A stretch of DNA of 64,000 nucleotides from Rebecca billardiae RCC1528 (Eukaryota > Haptophyta): the NCBI GenBank assembly GCA_965240325.2, contig OZ251236.1, positions 1,612,001-1,676,000 on the forward strand, in the 5' to 3' direction. Position 1 is the stretch's first letter, and each line of letters begins with the position of its first letter. Both the position numbers and the translations under genes were made by a program. Below, piece by piece: positions 1-11,500 of the stretch. The notes beneath the pieces are model-generated. The model had not been told where the DNA came from. It did not search any database and saw only the letters and a program-made list of their open reading frames with translations.

Positions 1-2023
1 CGAGCTGGCGCAGATCTTCTGGAACATCGCGATGCTCGGCCTCGTGATCACGTGCATGCTCTACGACGCGAGCGGCGGGCCTCCGGACGCGTCGGCGGCG
101 CCGAGCGTCTCGCTGCTGAGCGCGGTGCTCACGGCGCTTCTCACCGCGGCCCTCTCGTTCCCCGCGCTCGCGCTCTTCCGGCTGCTCTTCCGCTGGGGGT
201 ACGGCCGGCGCTCGGCGCCGCTCTCGAAGCGCGTGTTCGCCACGTTCCTCCGCGCCGAGCTCGCGCAGCGCGAGCGCGAGCGCGCGCCCTTCTCCACCGC
301 CGTCAAGACGAGCGTGCGCACCGGCGCGTACCTGCGGCCCGCGCTGCCGCGCACCAACTCGGACCGGCGCGGCGACGGCGGCGCGCTGCGCGCCGCCGCG
401 CCCGCCGACCTCGAGCTCGCGCGCGAGTTCGCGCGGCGCGCGTCGATCGAGGCGGAGCGCTCCTCCATGCCGAGCATGCCCGGGCTCGCGCCGGTCACGC
501 TGCCCGGCATGCCCGGCCGCTCGTCGCCGCGCGCCAAGCCGCGGCCGCCGCCGGCGGCGGGCATGACGGTGCGCCGGCCGGGCGGGCCCCGCGCCACCGG
601 CCAGCTGCCGCCGAGCATGGCAGCGTCGATGGCGGCGACGGCGGCGGTGGCGGCGGCGGCGGGCGCTTCGGAGGGCGAGCGCACCGACGCGCCCGCCGCG
701 GCCACGGCCGCCAAGCCGGGCAGCCTCTTCGCGCCGCGGGCGGTGGCCGTGCCGAGTGCCGACGCGTTCAAGCAGGCGCGAGTCACGCCCGTGCCCACCG
801 CGGGCGCGCTCGACCCCGGCTCGTTCGGCCGGCACAGGAAGTCGGACGAGGACGAGTTCGAGGCGAGCGGCAGCTTCAACCAAGCGTCGTCCGAGCGCGC
901 CGCCCGGCGCGCGGTCGCCGCGTCGCTCAGCGTCTCGCTCCGGGGCACGAGCGCGCACGCGGAGGCGGAGCGCGTGGCCGCGGCCGAGCCGCCGTCCGCG
1001 CTCGGCCTCGTGCGCGACTTTGCCGACGTGGCGTCGAACCGTCACGGCCGCTCGCCGCACCCCGGCTCGCCGCCGCTGAGGCGCGATGACGCGCCGCTCA
1101 CGCCCAGCGGCCTCGCGGGTCAGCGCCGCCCGCACTCGCGCCCCTCCTCGGCATCGTGCGCCGCCATCTCCGCCGCGTCCACCCCGCGTGCGAGCGCAGC
1201 AGACGGCGAGGAGGCGGGTGCGACCGAGGAGGCGGAGGCGGCGATGCGCACGAGCATTAGCGAGGTGCTGCCCACGCCCCCGCCTAGCCCGCCGCCGCCG
1301 GGCGGTCCGGCGTTCTCGTTCAAGACGGGGCAGGTCCCCGCGCCCACCGACCTGCCGCCCGCCGCCGGTCCCGCCGCCGCTGCTGCGGAGGAGGAGGCGG
1401 AGGGCGGCGGTCTGGACGAGCAGACGGTCGCGCTGCTCAAGCTCAAGTTCGAGGCGTTCGACGCGGACGACAACGGCTCGGTGGACGGCACCGAGTTCGG
1501 CGCGCTGCTCGAGTCGCTCGGCTTCCGGCTGCGCCCGCGCCGCGTCAAGCAGCTCGCCTCGGAGCTGGACACCAACGGCAACGGGCTGATCGGCTTCGAC
1601 GAGCTGTGCGACTGGTACGAGAGGATGGTCGCGGACGAGGCCGCAAAGGAGGCGCGCCGCGCGGCGGGCTGGCAAGGCCGCGTGCGCCGCGTGCTGCGCA
1701 GGCTGACGCCGCCGCCACTCGTCAAGCTCTTGCTCGCGTGGCTGGCGATGTGGGCCATCTTCGTCGTGCTCGCGCTGCTCGCGGTCGCGTACGCGCTCAC
1801 GTTTGGCGCGCAGCAGACGCGCTGGCTCCTCTTCAGCTGGACGTTCGCCGAGGTGCAGACGCTCGGGCTGGAGGAGCCGGTCATCATCGCGATCACCGTG
1901 CTCGCGCCCATCCTCTTCGACCGGCTGCTCTCGCAGGGCGGCGCGACGGGCGAGGCGATCAACGAGCTGCTCGCGACGACCGTCGCGACGGCCGTCACCG
2001 CGATGCACAACCTCTGCGGCTGA
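1..2023 (+). CDS. 3' end of upstream polycystin-1-like gene copy (5' end outside window)
   Basis: The reading frame is open from the first bases (first full codon at 2) to the TGA at 2021-2023. It matches the last 674 codons of the next gene at a constant offset of 17894 bp, with only about nine amino-acid differences over the last 663 residues and no net indel. It therefore holds the same features: two membrane segments near the start, a long Ala/Pro/Ser-rich cytoplasmic loop, an EF-hand pair around 1455-1620 (DADDNGSVDG and DTNGNGLIGF), and two final membrane segments at about 1720-1800 and 1880-1935. Homology ends right after the stop codon. This is the tail of a tandem duplicate whose ectodomain lies upstream of the window. 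Function is inferred from the downstream copy. Confidence 0.85.
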   Translation, partial: ELAQIFWNIAMLGLVITCMLYDASGGPPDASAAPSVSLLSAVLTALLTAALSFPALALFRLLFRWGYGRRSAPLSKRVFATFLRAELAQRERERAPFSTAVKTSVRTGAYLRPALPRTNSDRRGDGGALRAAAPADLELAREFARRASIEAERSSMPSMPGLAPVTLPGMPGRSSPRAKPRPPPAAGMTVRRPGGPRATGQLPPSMAASMAATAAVAAAAGASEGERTDAPAAATAAKPGSLFAPRAVAVPSADAFKQARVTPVPTAGALDPGSFGRHRKSDEDEFEASGSFNQASSERAARRAVAASLSVSLRGTSAHAEAERVAAAEPPSALGLVRDFADVASNRHGRSPHPGSPPLRRDDAPLTPSGLAGQRRPHSRPSSASCAAISAASTPRASAADGEEAGATEEAEAAMRTSISEVLPTPPPSPPPPGGPAFSFKTGQVPAPTDLPPAAGPAAAAAEEEAEGGGLDEQTVALLKLKFEAFDADDNGSVDGTEFGALLESLGFRLRPRRVKQLASELDTNGNGLIGFDELCDWYERMVADEAAKEARRAAGWQGRVRRVLRRLTPPPLVKLLLAWLAMWAIFVVLALLAVAYALTFGAQQTRWLLFSWTFAEVQTLGLEEPVIIAITVLAPILFDRLLSQGGATGEAINELLATTVATAVTAMHNLCG

Positions 2024-2559
2024 GCTTGGATAAACCCAACGGGATTCTCATACCGGCCCAACGGGATTCTCATGGCCTTTGGGCGCCTTATTTTTGGTAG
2101 TAACGACATGGGTATGGTTTTGATAATTTGTGTAGTGTATAATTCTGTTGATTGGCGCAGCTCCATAACTCCATAAGTAATTCGACAAGGTCGGCTATTA
2201 ATTCCTCGATCAATCAAGGGATGATTATGATAATGTCGTCCTCGACTCCTCGCCGACGACGAGTCGCCGTCGTCGTCGTCGTCGCCTGGTGTACCATACC
2301 ATACCCTCGTGGACCCAGGTGGACCCGCATATCTATCATCCTTGAGTGTATTTCTGGCACCACCCCTACCCCTCACGAACGCTCCAAGTACAGTTTTACT
2401 AAGAATAAGAGACGCACACACCTCAGGTCTGCAGGCGAGTACGACGCGCTGGTCATGCTCCTCCAACAACACCTTGGTGCTCGGGCCGCGGCGCGCATTG
2501 GGCGCGCCTTGCCGGGCGTGTCGGGTGCCGACGCGCTCGCACGTCGCCTCCGCCGCCGC
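2024..2559. other. Intergenic spacer and presumed promoter of the second polycystin-like copy
   Basis: This is a 536-bp AT-richer spacer between the two tandem copies. It contains a short direct duplication (CCCAACGGGATTCTCAT at about 2036 and 2057), a run of GTCGTC-type triplets near 2264-2283, and a dispersed element at 2389-2440. No gene is seen. A reading frame open from 2152 in phase with the next gene lacks an upstream ATG in good context and is regarded as non-coding leader, although an ATG at 2455 could add 35 residues to the protein. Confidence 0.6.
2389..2440 (+). repeat. Dispersed TACAGTTTACTA-type element, copy 1
   Basis: This is a diverged copy (extra T, with a few changes in the CTCAGGCAGGCGAG part) of a roughly 49-bp sequence found at least five more times in the window. 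It lies 120 bp upstream of the ATG at 2560, in the same orientation as the gene. Confidence 0.7.
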
Positions 2560-5500
2560 ATGCGTGTGCCACAACCAGTCCTGCTCGCCGCCGTGCTGCT
2601 CGCCGCGCTGCCTGCCACGCGAGCGCAGACGAGCCCGCCGCCCTCTCCGCCACCCAGCCCGCCGCCGTCGCCAACTGCGGTCGTGCTCGGCCAGACGAAG
2701 ATCTCGGCCACGCAGGGCGGGCTGGCTCAGGCGCTGCAGGATCGCGACGAATTTGGCACCGCCGTCGCCAGCCTGGGCGACGTCGACGGCGACGGCGTGC
2801 CCGACGCGTTTGTCGGCGCGCCGTGGGATGCGATCAACGCCAACATCGGCGGCGCGGGGTACGTGCTGCTGATGAACGCAGAGGGCACGGTGAAGGCGGA
2901 GACGCGCATCGCCGAGCAGGAGGGCGGCTTCACCGAGTCTTTCTCCGGCCAGGCGCACTTCATCGGCGGCTCGGCCGCCGGCCTGGGCGACCTGGACGGC
3001 GACGGCGTGCCGGACATGCTGATGGCGCAGGGCGACAAGGCCGGCTCGACGATCTGGACGCTCTTCCTCAACACGGACGGCACGGTCAAGTCGTACGTCA
3101 AGATCGCGCCCGGCGAGGGCGACCTCGCAGACCTCGGCACTGACAAGTTTGGCAACACAGTCGCGGTGCTCGGCGACGTCGACGGCGACGGCGTCGTCGA
3201 TGCCCTCGTGGGCGCGGGCCGGCGCGACACGCAGTCGGCCTTCGTCCTCTTCCTGCGCACCGACGGCAGCGCGAAGGGGTACCAGGAGATCTCCGAGGCG
3301 GCGGGCGGGCTGGCCGCCTCGCCGTTCGTCAACGGCACCTGGGGCAACGCCGTGTGCGCGGCCGGTGACGTGAATGGCGACGGCATACCAGACGCGGCCG
3401 TGGGCGACGAAAAGTACGAGGACGGCGGACTCAAGTACGGCGCGCTGTACGTGCTGATGCTCCACCGGAACGGCACGGTGAAGGCGGAGGCGTTCATCAG
3501 CAAGGACGAGCTGAGCCTTCTGGCGGCCGGGCACAAGCTCGGCTCGGCTTGCGAAGGGCTGGGCGACCTCGACGGTGACGGTGTGCCAGACCTGGCGGTG
3601 GGCGCGAAAGAGGCTGGCTCCGGCGAGCAGGGCGGGGTGTTCATTCTGAACCTCAACTCGGACGGCAGCGTGAAGGCGTCGGCTGAGATCAGCCAGGGCG
3701 TGGGCGGGCTCAGCGCGAGCGGGCTCGACGAACTCGACCAGTTTGGCAGCGGCCTCGGCTTCCTGGGCGACCTCGACGGCGACGGCTCCCCAGAGCTGAT
3801 GGTCGGGGCGCCGTGGGACGATGATGGCTTCGACAAAGCGGGTGCGGTGTACGTGCTCACGCTCGCCACGCCGCCCTCGTCGCCGAAACCGCCGCCCAGC
3901 CCGCCGCCGAGCTCGCCGCCGCCGAGCCCGCCGCCGAGCCCGCCGCCGAGCCCGCCACCACCATCGCCGCCCCCGAGCCCGCCGCCCAGCCCGCCGCCGC
4001 CAAAGGCGCCGCCGAGCCCGCCGCCATCGCCACCACCAACGCCACCGCCGAGCCCGCCGCCGAGCCCGCCGCCGAGCCCGTCGCCGCCGAAACCGCCGCC
4101 GAGCCCGCCGCCGTCGCCACCACCATCGCCGCCGCCGAGCCCGCCGCCGAGTCCGCCGCCGTCGCCACCACCATTGCCGCCGCCGAGCCCGCCGCCCAGC
4201 CCGCCGCCGCCGAAGCCGCCGCCGAGCCCGCCGCCATCGCCACCACCATCGCCACCGCCGAGCCCGCCGCCGAGCCCGCCGCCGAGCCCGTCGCCGCCGA
4301 AACCGCCGCCGAGCCCGCCGCCGTCGCCACCACCAACGCCGCCGCCAAGCCCGCCGCCGAGCCCGCCGCCGAACCCGTCGCCGCCGAGCCCACCGCCGAG
4401 CCCGCCGCCGTCGCCACCACCATCGCCACCGCCAAGCCCGCCGCCGAGCCCACCGCCGAGCCCGCCGCCGCCGAGCCCGCCGCCATCGCCACCGCCGTCG
4501 CCACCGCCGAGCCCGCCGCCGAGCCCGCCGCCATCGCCACCGCCGTCGCCACCGCCGAGCCCGCCGCCGAGCCCGCCGCCGAGCCCGCCGCCCCCGAGCC
4601 CGCCGCCGAGCCCGCCACCGTCGCCACCACCATCACCGCCGCCGAGCCCGCCGCCGCCGAGCCCGCCGCCGTCGCCGCCGCCAAGCCCGCCACCCTCCCC
4701 GCCGCCGTCACCACCACCGCCCACGCCGCCACCAAGCCCGCCGCCGACACCACCGCCCTCCCCGCCGCCGAGCCCGCCACCGCCGAGCCCGCCACCGAGC
4801 CCGCCGCCTGCCCCTCCGCCCAGCCCGCCGCCGAGCCCGCCACCGCCATCGCCACCACCGTCGCCGCCGCCGAGCCCGCCACCCAGCCCGCCGCCAAGCC
4901 CGCCGCCAAGCCCGCCGCCCAGCCCGCCGCCCAGCCCGCCGCCCAGCCCGCCGCCGCCGTCCCCTCCACCATCGCCACCGCCATCTCCGCCGCCGTCGCC
5001 GCCACCCTCGCCGCCGCCGCCATCGCTGCCGCCGAGCCCGCCGCCGAGCCCGCCGCCGAGCCCGCCGCCGAGCCCGCCGCCGCCGAGCCCTCCGCCGAGC
5101 CCGCCGCCGAGCCCACCACCGAGCCCGCCGCCATCGCCGCCGCCGCCGAGCCCGCCGCCGAGCCCGCCACCATCACCACCGCCGTCGCCGCCACCGAGCC
5201 CGCCGCCGCCATCGCCGCCGCCGTCGCCACCGCCGAGCCCGCCACCGAGCCCGCCGCCATCGCCACCGCCATCGCCACCGCCGAGCCCGCCGCCGAGCCC
5301 GCCGCCATCGCCACCGCCGTCGCCACCGCCGAGCCCGCCGCCGAGCCCGCCGCCATCGCCACCGCCGTCGCCGCCGCCGAGCCCGCCGCCGAGCCCGCCG
5401 CCGAGCCCGCCGCCCCCGAGCCCGCCGCCGAGCCCGCCACCGTCGCCGCCACCATCACCGCCGCCGAGCCCGCCGCCGCCGAGCCCGCCGCCGTCGCCGC

Positions 5501-8500
5501 CGCCAAGCCCGCCACCAAGCCCGCCGCCGTCACCACCACCGCCCACGCCGCCGCCAAGCCCGCCGCCGACACCACCGCCCTCCCCGCCGCCGAGCCCGCC
5601 GCCGCCGAGCCCGCCACCGAGCCCGCCGCCTGCCCCTCCGCCCAGCCCGCCGCCGAGCCCGCCACCGCCATCGCCACCACCGTCGCCGCCGCCGAGCCCG
5701 CCGCCCAGCCCGCCGCCAAGCCCGCCGCCCAGCCCGCCGCCCAGCCCGCCGCCCAGCCCGCCGCCCAGCCCGCCGCCGCCGTCCCCTCCGCCATCGCCAC
5801 CGCCATCTCCGCCGCCGTCGCCACCACCCTCGCCGCCGCCGCCATCGCTGCCGCCGAGCCCGCCGCCGAGCCCGCCGCCGAGCCCGCCGCCGAGCCCGCC
5901 GCCGCCGAGCCCGCCGCCGAGCCCGCCGCCGAGCCCACCACCGAGCCCGCCGCCGTCGCCGCCGCCGCCGAGCCCGCCGCCGATCCCGCCACCATCACCA
6001 CCGCCGTCACCGCCACCGAGCCCGCCGCCGCCATCGCCGCCGCCGTCGCCACCGCCGAGCCCGCCACCGAGCCCGCCGCCATCGCCACCGCCATCGCCAC
6101 CGCCGAGCCCGCCGCCGAGCCCGCCGCCATCGCCACCGCCGTCGCCACCGCCGAGCCCGCCGCCGAGCCCGCCGCCATCGCCACCGCCGTCGCCGCCGCC
6201 GAGCCCGCCGCCGAGCCCGCCGCCGAGCCCGCCGCCCCCGAGCCCGCCGCCGAGCCCGCCACCGTCGCCGCCACCATCACCGCCGCCGAGCCCGCCGCCG
6301 CCGAGCCCGCCGCCGTCGCCGCCGCCAAGCCCGCCACCAAGCCCGCCGCCGTCACCACCACCGCCCACGCCGCCGCCAAGCCCGCCGCCGACACCACCGC
6401 CCTCCCCGCCGCCGAGCCCGCCGCCGCCGAGCCCGCCACCGAGCCCGCCGCCTGCCCCTCCGCCCAGCCCGCCGCCGAGCCCGCCACCGCCATTGCCACC
6501 ACCGTCACCGCCGCCGAGCCCGCCGCCCAGCCCGCCGCCAAGCCCGCCGCCCAGCCCGCCGCCCAGCCCGCCGCCCAGCCCGCCGCCCAGCCCGCCGCCG
6601 CCGTCCCCTCCGCCATCGCCACCGCCATCTCCGCCGCCGTCGCCACCACCCTCGCCGCCGCCGCCATCGCTGCCGCCGAGCCCGCCGCCGAGCCCGCCGC
6701 CGAGCCCGCCGCCGAGCCCGCCGCCGCCGAGCCCGCCGCCGAGCCCGCCGCCGAGCCCACCACCGAGCCCGCCGCCGTCGCCGCCGCCGCCGAGCCCGCC
6801 GCCGAGCCCGCCACCATCGCCACCACCATCGCCGCCACCGAGCCCGCCGCCGCCTTCGCCGCCGCCGTCGCCACCGCCGAGCCCGCCACCGAGCCCGCCG
6901 CCATCGCCACCGCCGTCGCCACCGCCGAGCCCGCCGCCGAGCCCGCCGCCGAGCCCGCCGCCCCCGAGCCCGCCGCCGAGCCCGCCGCCGTCGCCACCAC
7001 CATCACCGCCGCCGAGCCCGCCGCCGCCGAGCCCGCCGCCGTCGCCGCCGCCGAGCCCGCCACCCTCCCCGCCGCCGTCACCACCACCGCCCACGCCGCC
7101 GCCAAGCCCGCCGCCGACACCACCGCCCTCCCCGCCGCCGAGCCCGCCGCCGCCGAGCCCGCCACCGAGCCCGCCGCCTGCCCCTCCGCCCAGCCCGCCG
7201 CCGAGCCCGCCACCGCCATCGCCACCACCGTCGCCGCCGCCGAGCCCGCCACCCAGCCCGCCGCCAAGCCCGCCGCCCAGCCCGCCGCCCAGCCCGCCGC
7301 CCAGCCCACCGCCCAGCCCGCCGCCGCCGTCCCCTCCACCATCGCCACCGCCATCTCCGCCGCCGTCGCCGCCACCCTCGCCGCCGCCGCCATCGCCGCC
7401 ACCAAGCCCGCCGCCGAGGCCGCCGCCGAGCCCGCCGCCGAGCCCGCCGCCGCCGAGCCCTCCGCCGAGCCCGCCACCAAGCCAACCGCCGAGCCCGCCG
7501 CCATCGCCGCCGCCGCCGAGCCCGCCGCCCAGCCCGCCGCCATCGCCGCCACCGAGCCCTCCGCCGAGTCCCCCACCGCCATCGCCGCCGCCGTCGCCAC
7601 CGCCGAGCCCGCCACCGAGCCCGCCGCCATCGCCACCGCCATCGCCACCGCCGAGCCCGCCGCCGAGCCCGCCGCCATCGCCACCACCGTCGCCACCGCC
7701 GAGCCCGCCGCCGAGCCCGCCGCCATCGCCACCGCCATCGCCGCCGCCGAGCCCGCCGCCGAGCCCGCCGCCGAGCCCGCCGCCCCCGAGCTCGCCGCCG
7801 AGCCCGCCACCGTCGCCACCACCATCACCGCCGCCGAGCCCGCCGCCGCCGAGCCCGCCGCCGTCGCCGCCGCCAAGCCCGCCACCAAGCCCGCCGCCGT
7901 CACCACCACCGCCCACGCCACCACCAAGCCCGCCGCCGACACCACCGCCCTTCCCGCCACCGAGCCCGCCGCCGCCGAGCCCGCCACCGAGCCCGCCGCC
8001 TGCCCCTCCGCCCAGCCCGCCGCCGAGCCCGCCACCGCCATTGCCACCACCGTCGCCGCCGCCGAGCCCGCCACCCAGCCCGCCGCCAAGCCCGCCGCCA
8101 AGCCCGCCGCCCAGCCCGCCGCCCAGCCCGCCGCCCAGCCCGCCGCCGCCGTCCCCTCCGCCATCGCCACCGCCATCTCCGCCGCCGTCGCCGCCACCCT
8201 CGCCGCCGCCGCCATCGCCGCCACCAAGCCCGCCGCCGAGCCCGCCGCCGAGCCCGCCGCCGAGCCCGCCGCCGCCGAGCCCTCCGCCGAGCCCGCCACC
8301 AAGCCCACCGCCGAGCCCGCCGCCATCGCCGCCGCCGCCGAGCCCGCCGCCCAGCCCGCCGCCATCGCCGCCACCGAGCCCTCCGCCGAGTCCCCCACCG
8401 CCATCACCACCTCCGTCGCCACCGCCGAGCCCGCCACCGAGCCCGCCACCGAGCCCGCCGCCGCCGAGCCCGCCACCGAGCCCGCCACCATCGCCGCCAC

Positions 8501-11500
8501 CGAGCCCTCCGCCGAGCCCGCCACCGCCATCATCACCTCCGTCGCCTCCGCCGAGCCCGCCACCCACCCCACCGCCGAGCCCGCCGCCCCCAAGCCCGCC
8601 TCCGAGCCCGCCACCGACACCGCCGCCATCGCCGCCGCCAAGCCCGCCGCCACCGAGCCCGCCACCGTCGCCACCGCCGAGCCCGCCGCCGAGCCCGCCG
8701 CCGAGCCCGCCGCCGCCGAGCCCGCCGCCGAGCCCGCCGCCGACGCCACCGCCGTCGCCACCGCCATCACCACCGCCACCGAGCCCGCCGCCGAGCCCGC
8801 CACCGTCGCCACCGCCGAGCCCGCCGCCGAGCCCGCCGCCGCCAAGCCCTCCGCCCAGCCCGCCGCCCAGCCCGCCGCCGAGCCCGCCGCCATCGCCGCC
8901 GCCGCCGAGCCCGCCGCCGAGCCCGCCACCATCGCCGCCACCGAGCCCTCCGCCGAGCCCGCCACCGCCATCATCACCTCCGTCGCCTCCGCCGAGCCCG
9001 CCACCCACCCCACCGCCGAGCCCGCCGCCCCCAAGCCCGCCTCCGAGCCCGCCACCGACACCGCCGCCATCGCCGCCGCCAAGCCCGCCGCCACCGAGCC
9101 CGCCACCGTCGCCACCGCCGAGCCCGCCGCCGAGCCCGCCGCCGAGCCCGCCGCCGCCGAGCCCGCCGCCGAGCCCGCCGCCGACACCACCGCCATCGCC
9201 ACCGCCATCGCCTCCGCCACCGAGCCCACCGCCAAGCCCGCCGCCATCGCCGCCACCGAGCCCGCCGCCCAGCCCGCCGCCGCCGTCTCCACCGCCATCG
9301 CCCCCGCCATCTCCGCCACCGTCGCCGCCGCCGTCGCCGCCGCCGCCATCGCCGCCACCAAGCCCGCCGCCGAGCCCGCCGCCGAGCCCGCCGCCGAGCC
9401 CGCCGCCGCCAAGCCCTCCGCCGAGCCCGCCACCAAGCCCACCGCCGAGCCCGCCGCCATCGCCGCCGCCGCCGAGCCCACCGCCGAGCCCGCCACCATC
9501 GCCGCCACCGAGCCCTCCGCCGAGCCCGCCACCGCCATCACCACCTCCGTCGCCTCCGCCGAGCCCGCCACCGAGCCCTCCGCCGAGCCCGCCGCCCCCA
9601 AGCCCGCCTCCGAGCCCGCCGCCGACACCACCGCCTTCGCCACCGCCATCGCCGCCGCCGCCGAGCCCCCCGCCGATTCCCCCGCCGAGCCCGCCTCCGG
9701 CGCCGCCGCCCAGCCCGCCGCCGCCCAGCCCGCCGCCATCGCCACCGCCGTCGCCGCCGCCGTCGCCACCGCCGTCGCCGCCACCGCCAAGCCCGCCACC
9801 GAGCCCGCCGCCAGCCCCGCCCCCGAGTCCGCCGCCGCCGAGCCCGCCACCGAGCCCGCCACCATCGCCGCCGCCGAGCCCGCCGCCGAGCCCGCCGCCG
9901 CCCAGCCCGCCGCCATCGCCGCCGCCCAGCCCGCCACCCAACCCGCCGCCATCGCCGCCGCCCAGCCCGCCGCCCAGTCCGCCGCCGGCACCGCCACCGA
10001 GCCCGCCACCGCCGTCTCCGCCGCCAAGCCCGCCGCCCAGCCCACCGCCATCGCCGCCGCCGAGCCCACCACCGCCGAGCCCGCCGCCATCCCCGCCTCC
10101 CTCGCCACCGCCGGTGCCGCCGCCCAGCCCGCCGCCGCCATCGCCGCCGCCCTCGCCGCCGCCCATCTCTCCACCCTCGCCACCGCCAAGCCCGCCACCG
10201 CCCTCGCCGCCGCCGAGCCCGCCGCCCGCCAGTCCGCCGGCGCCACCACCAAGTCCGCCGCCGCCCAGCCCACCACCAACGCCACCGCCGAGCCCGCCAC
10301 CGTCGCCGCCGCCGTCGCCGCCACCACCCGGCGCGCCGCCCTCGCCGCCGCCGAGCCCGCCGCCCCTGCACCCGCCCGCGCCGCCGCCGAGCCCACCACC
10401 ATCGCCTCCGCCCTCGCCGCCGCCTCAGCCCCCGCCTCCGCTTCCCCCGCCGATCCCGCCACCGAGCCCACCGCCGAATCCACCGCCGTCGCCGCCGCCG
10501 CCAAGCCCGCCGCCCGCCCCGCCGCCCGCCCCGCCCCCGCAGCCACCGCCGTCGCCGCCGCCGCCGGGCTTGCCACCAAGCCCGCCGCCGAGCCCGCCGC
10601 CCGCGCCGCCGCCGCGCCCGCCGCCGCCCAGCCCGCCGCCCAACCCGCCGCCGTCGCCGCCGCCGAGCCCGCCGCCCAACCCTCCACCTCCAAGCCCACC
10701 GCCAAGCCCACCCCCTTCGCCGCCGCCGACGCCGCCGCCTCCCGGGCCACCGCCGTCGCCGCCGCCCGCTCCACCGCCACAGGCGCCACCGCCGCCGCCA
10801 CCGACGCCGCCGCCGAGCCCGCCGCCCTCGCCGCCGCCCTCGCCGCCGCCGCTCCCACCACCGCCCAGCCCGCCGCGCCCGCCGCCGTTCGTGCCGCCGC
10901 CGCTGCCGCCAAGCGCGTCCCCGCCGCCGAGCGCGCCGCCGCCGTCCGCGCCGCCGTCGCCCCCTCCGCTCTCCCCGCCGCCCTCTCCGCCCGGCAGCTC
11001 GTCCTACCTCGGCCTCACGCTCGACGCCGAGCCGAGCGCGTACGGCACACAGGCGGCGCAGCGGGCGCTGGCCGACGGCCTCGCGAGCGCGGCGGCCATC
11101 CCGGCCGAGTGGGTGGGCGTGGTCTCCGTGTCGGCCGCGTCGGTGCGCGTGGTGCTGCGCGTCTTCCAGCCGAGCGACCCGGCCGCCCCCGACGCGGCCG
11201 CCGCGCTGCAGGCGCTCTCAGCGGAGGGCCTGGGCGCCTCGCTCGGCGTGGGCGTGCTCGTGACGCCCGAGCCGCTCGTCGCGGGCTGCTCCGAGCCGGG
11301 CGCGGCCAACTACGAGCCCGGAGTCGAAGTGGACGACGGCAGCTGCGTGGCTCACTCGCCGCCGCCGCCGGCGTCGCCGCCGAGCGCGCCGCCGAGCCCG
11401 CCGCCCGCGTCGCCGCCGCCGAGCCCGCCGCCGAGCCCGCCGCCGAGCCCGCCGCCGCCGAGCCCACCGCCCCTTCTGCCACCGCCGCCGCGCGTGGCTC

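Larger units (their letters stand above)
3871..10992 (+). repeat. First Ser-Pro3 coding array (about 7.1 kb)
   Basis: This is an in-frame tandem array of 12-bp SPPP units with occasional PPPP, and rare substitutions of S by T, A, L, N, V or I. Such arrays are typical of hydroxyproline-rich glycoproteins of algal cell surfaces and would form an extended polyproline-II rod. Serine codons alternate between AGC and TCG and proline codons between CCG, CCA and CCC, in patterns that recur over hundreds of bases, so the array has grown by large-unit duplication. Confidence 0.95.

Noticed and set aside
2152-2559. N-terminal extension of the polycystin-like gene
   Set aside because: The frame is open but has no ATG in good context before 2455, crosses a dispersed repeat, and the ATG at 2560 gives a proper signal peptide.
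2727-10166. A 2479-codon Gly-rich open frame on the minus strand
   Set aside because: It is the antisense of the Ser-Pro3 array: CCG/CCA/GGC triplets give no stop codons on the opposite strand. No start context, domain or independent codon signal.
3821-11263. Long Arg/Ala/His-rich open frames in the other frames of the array
   Set aside because: Frame-shifted readings of the same proline repeat; stop-free only because of the triplet composition.
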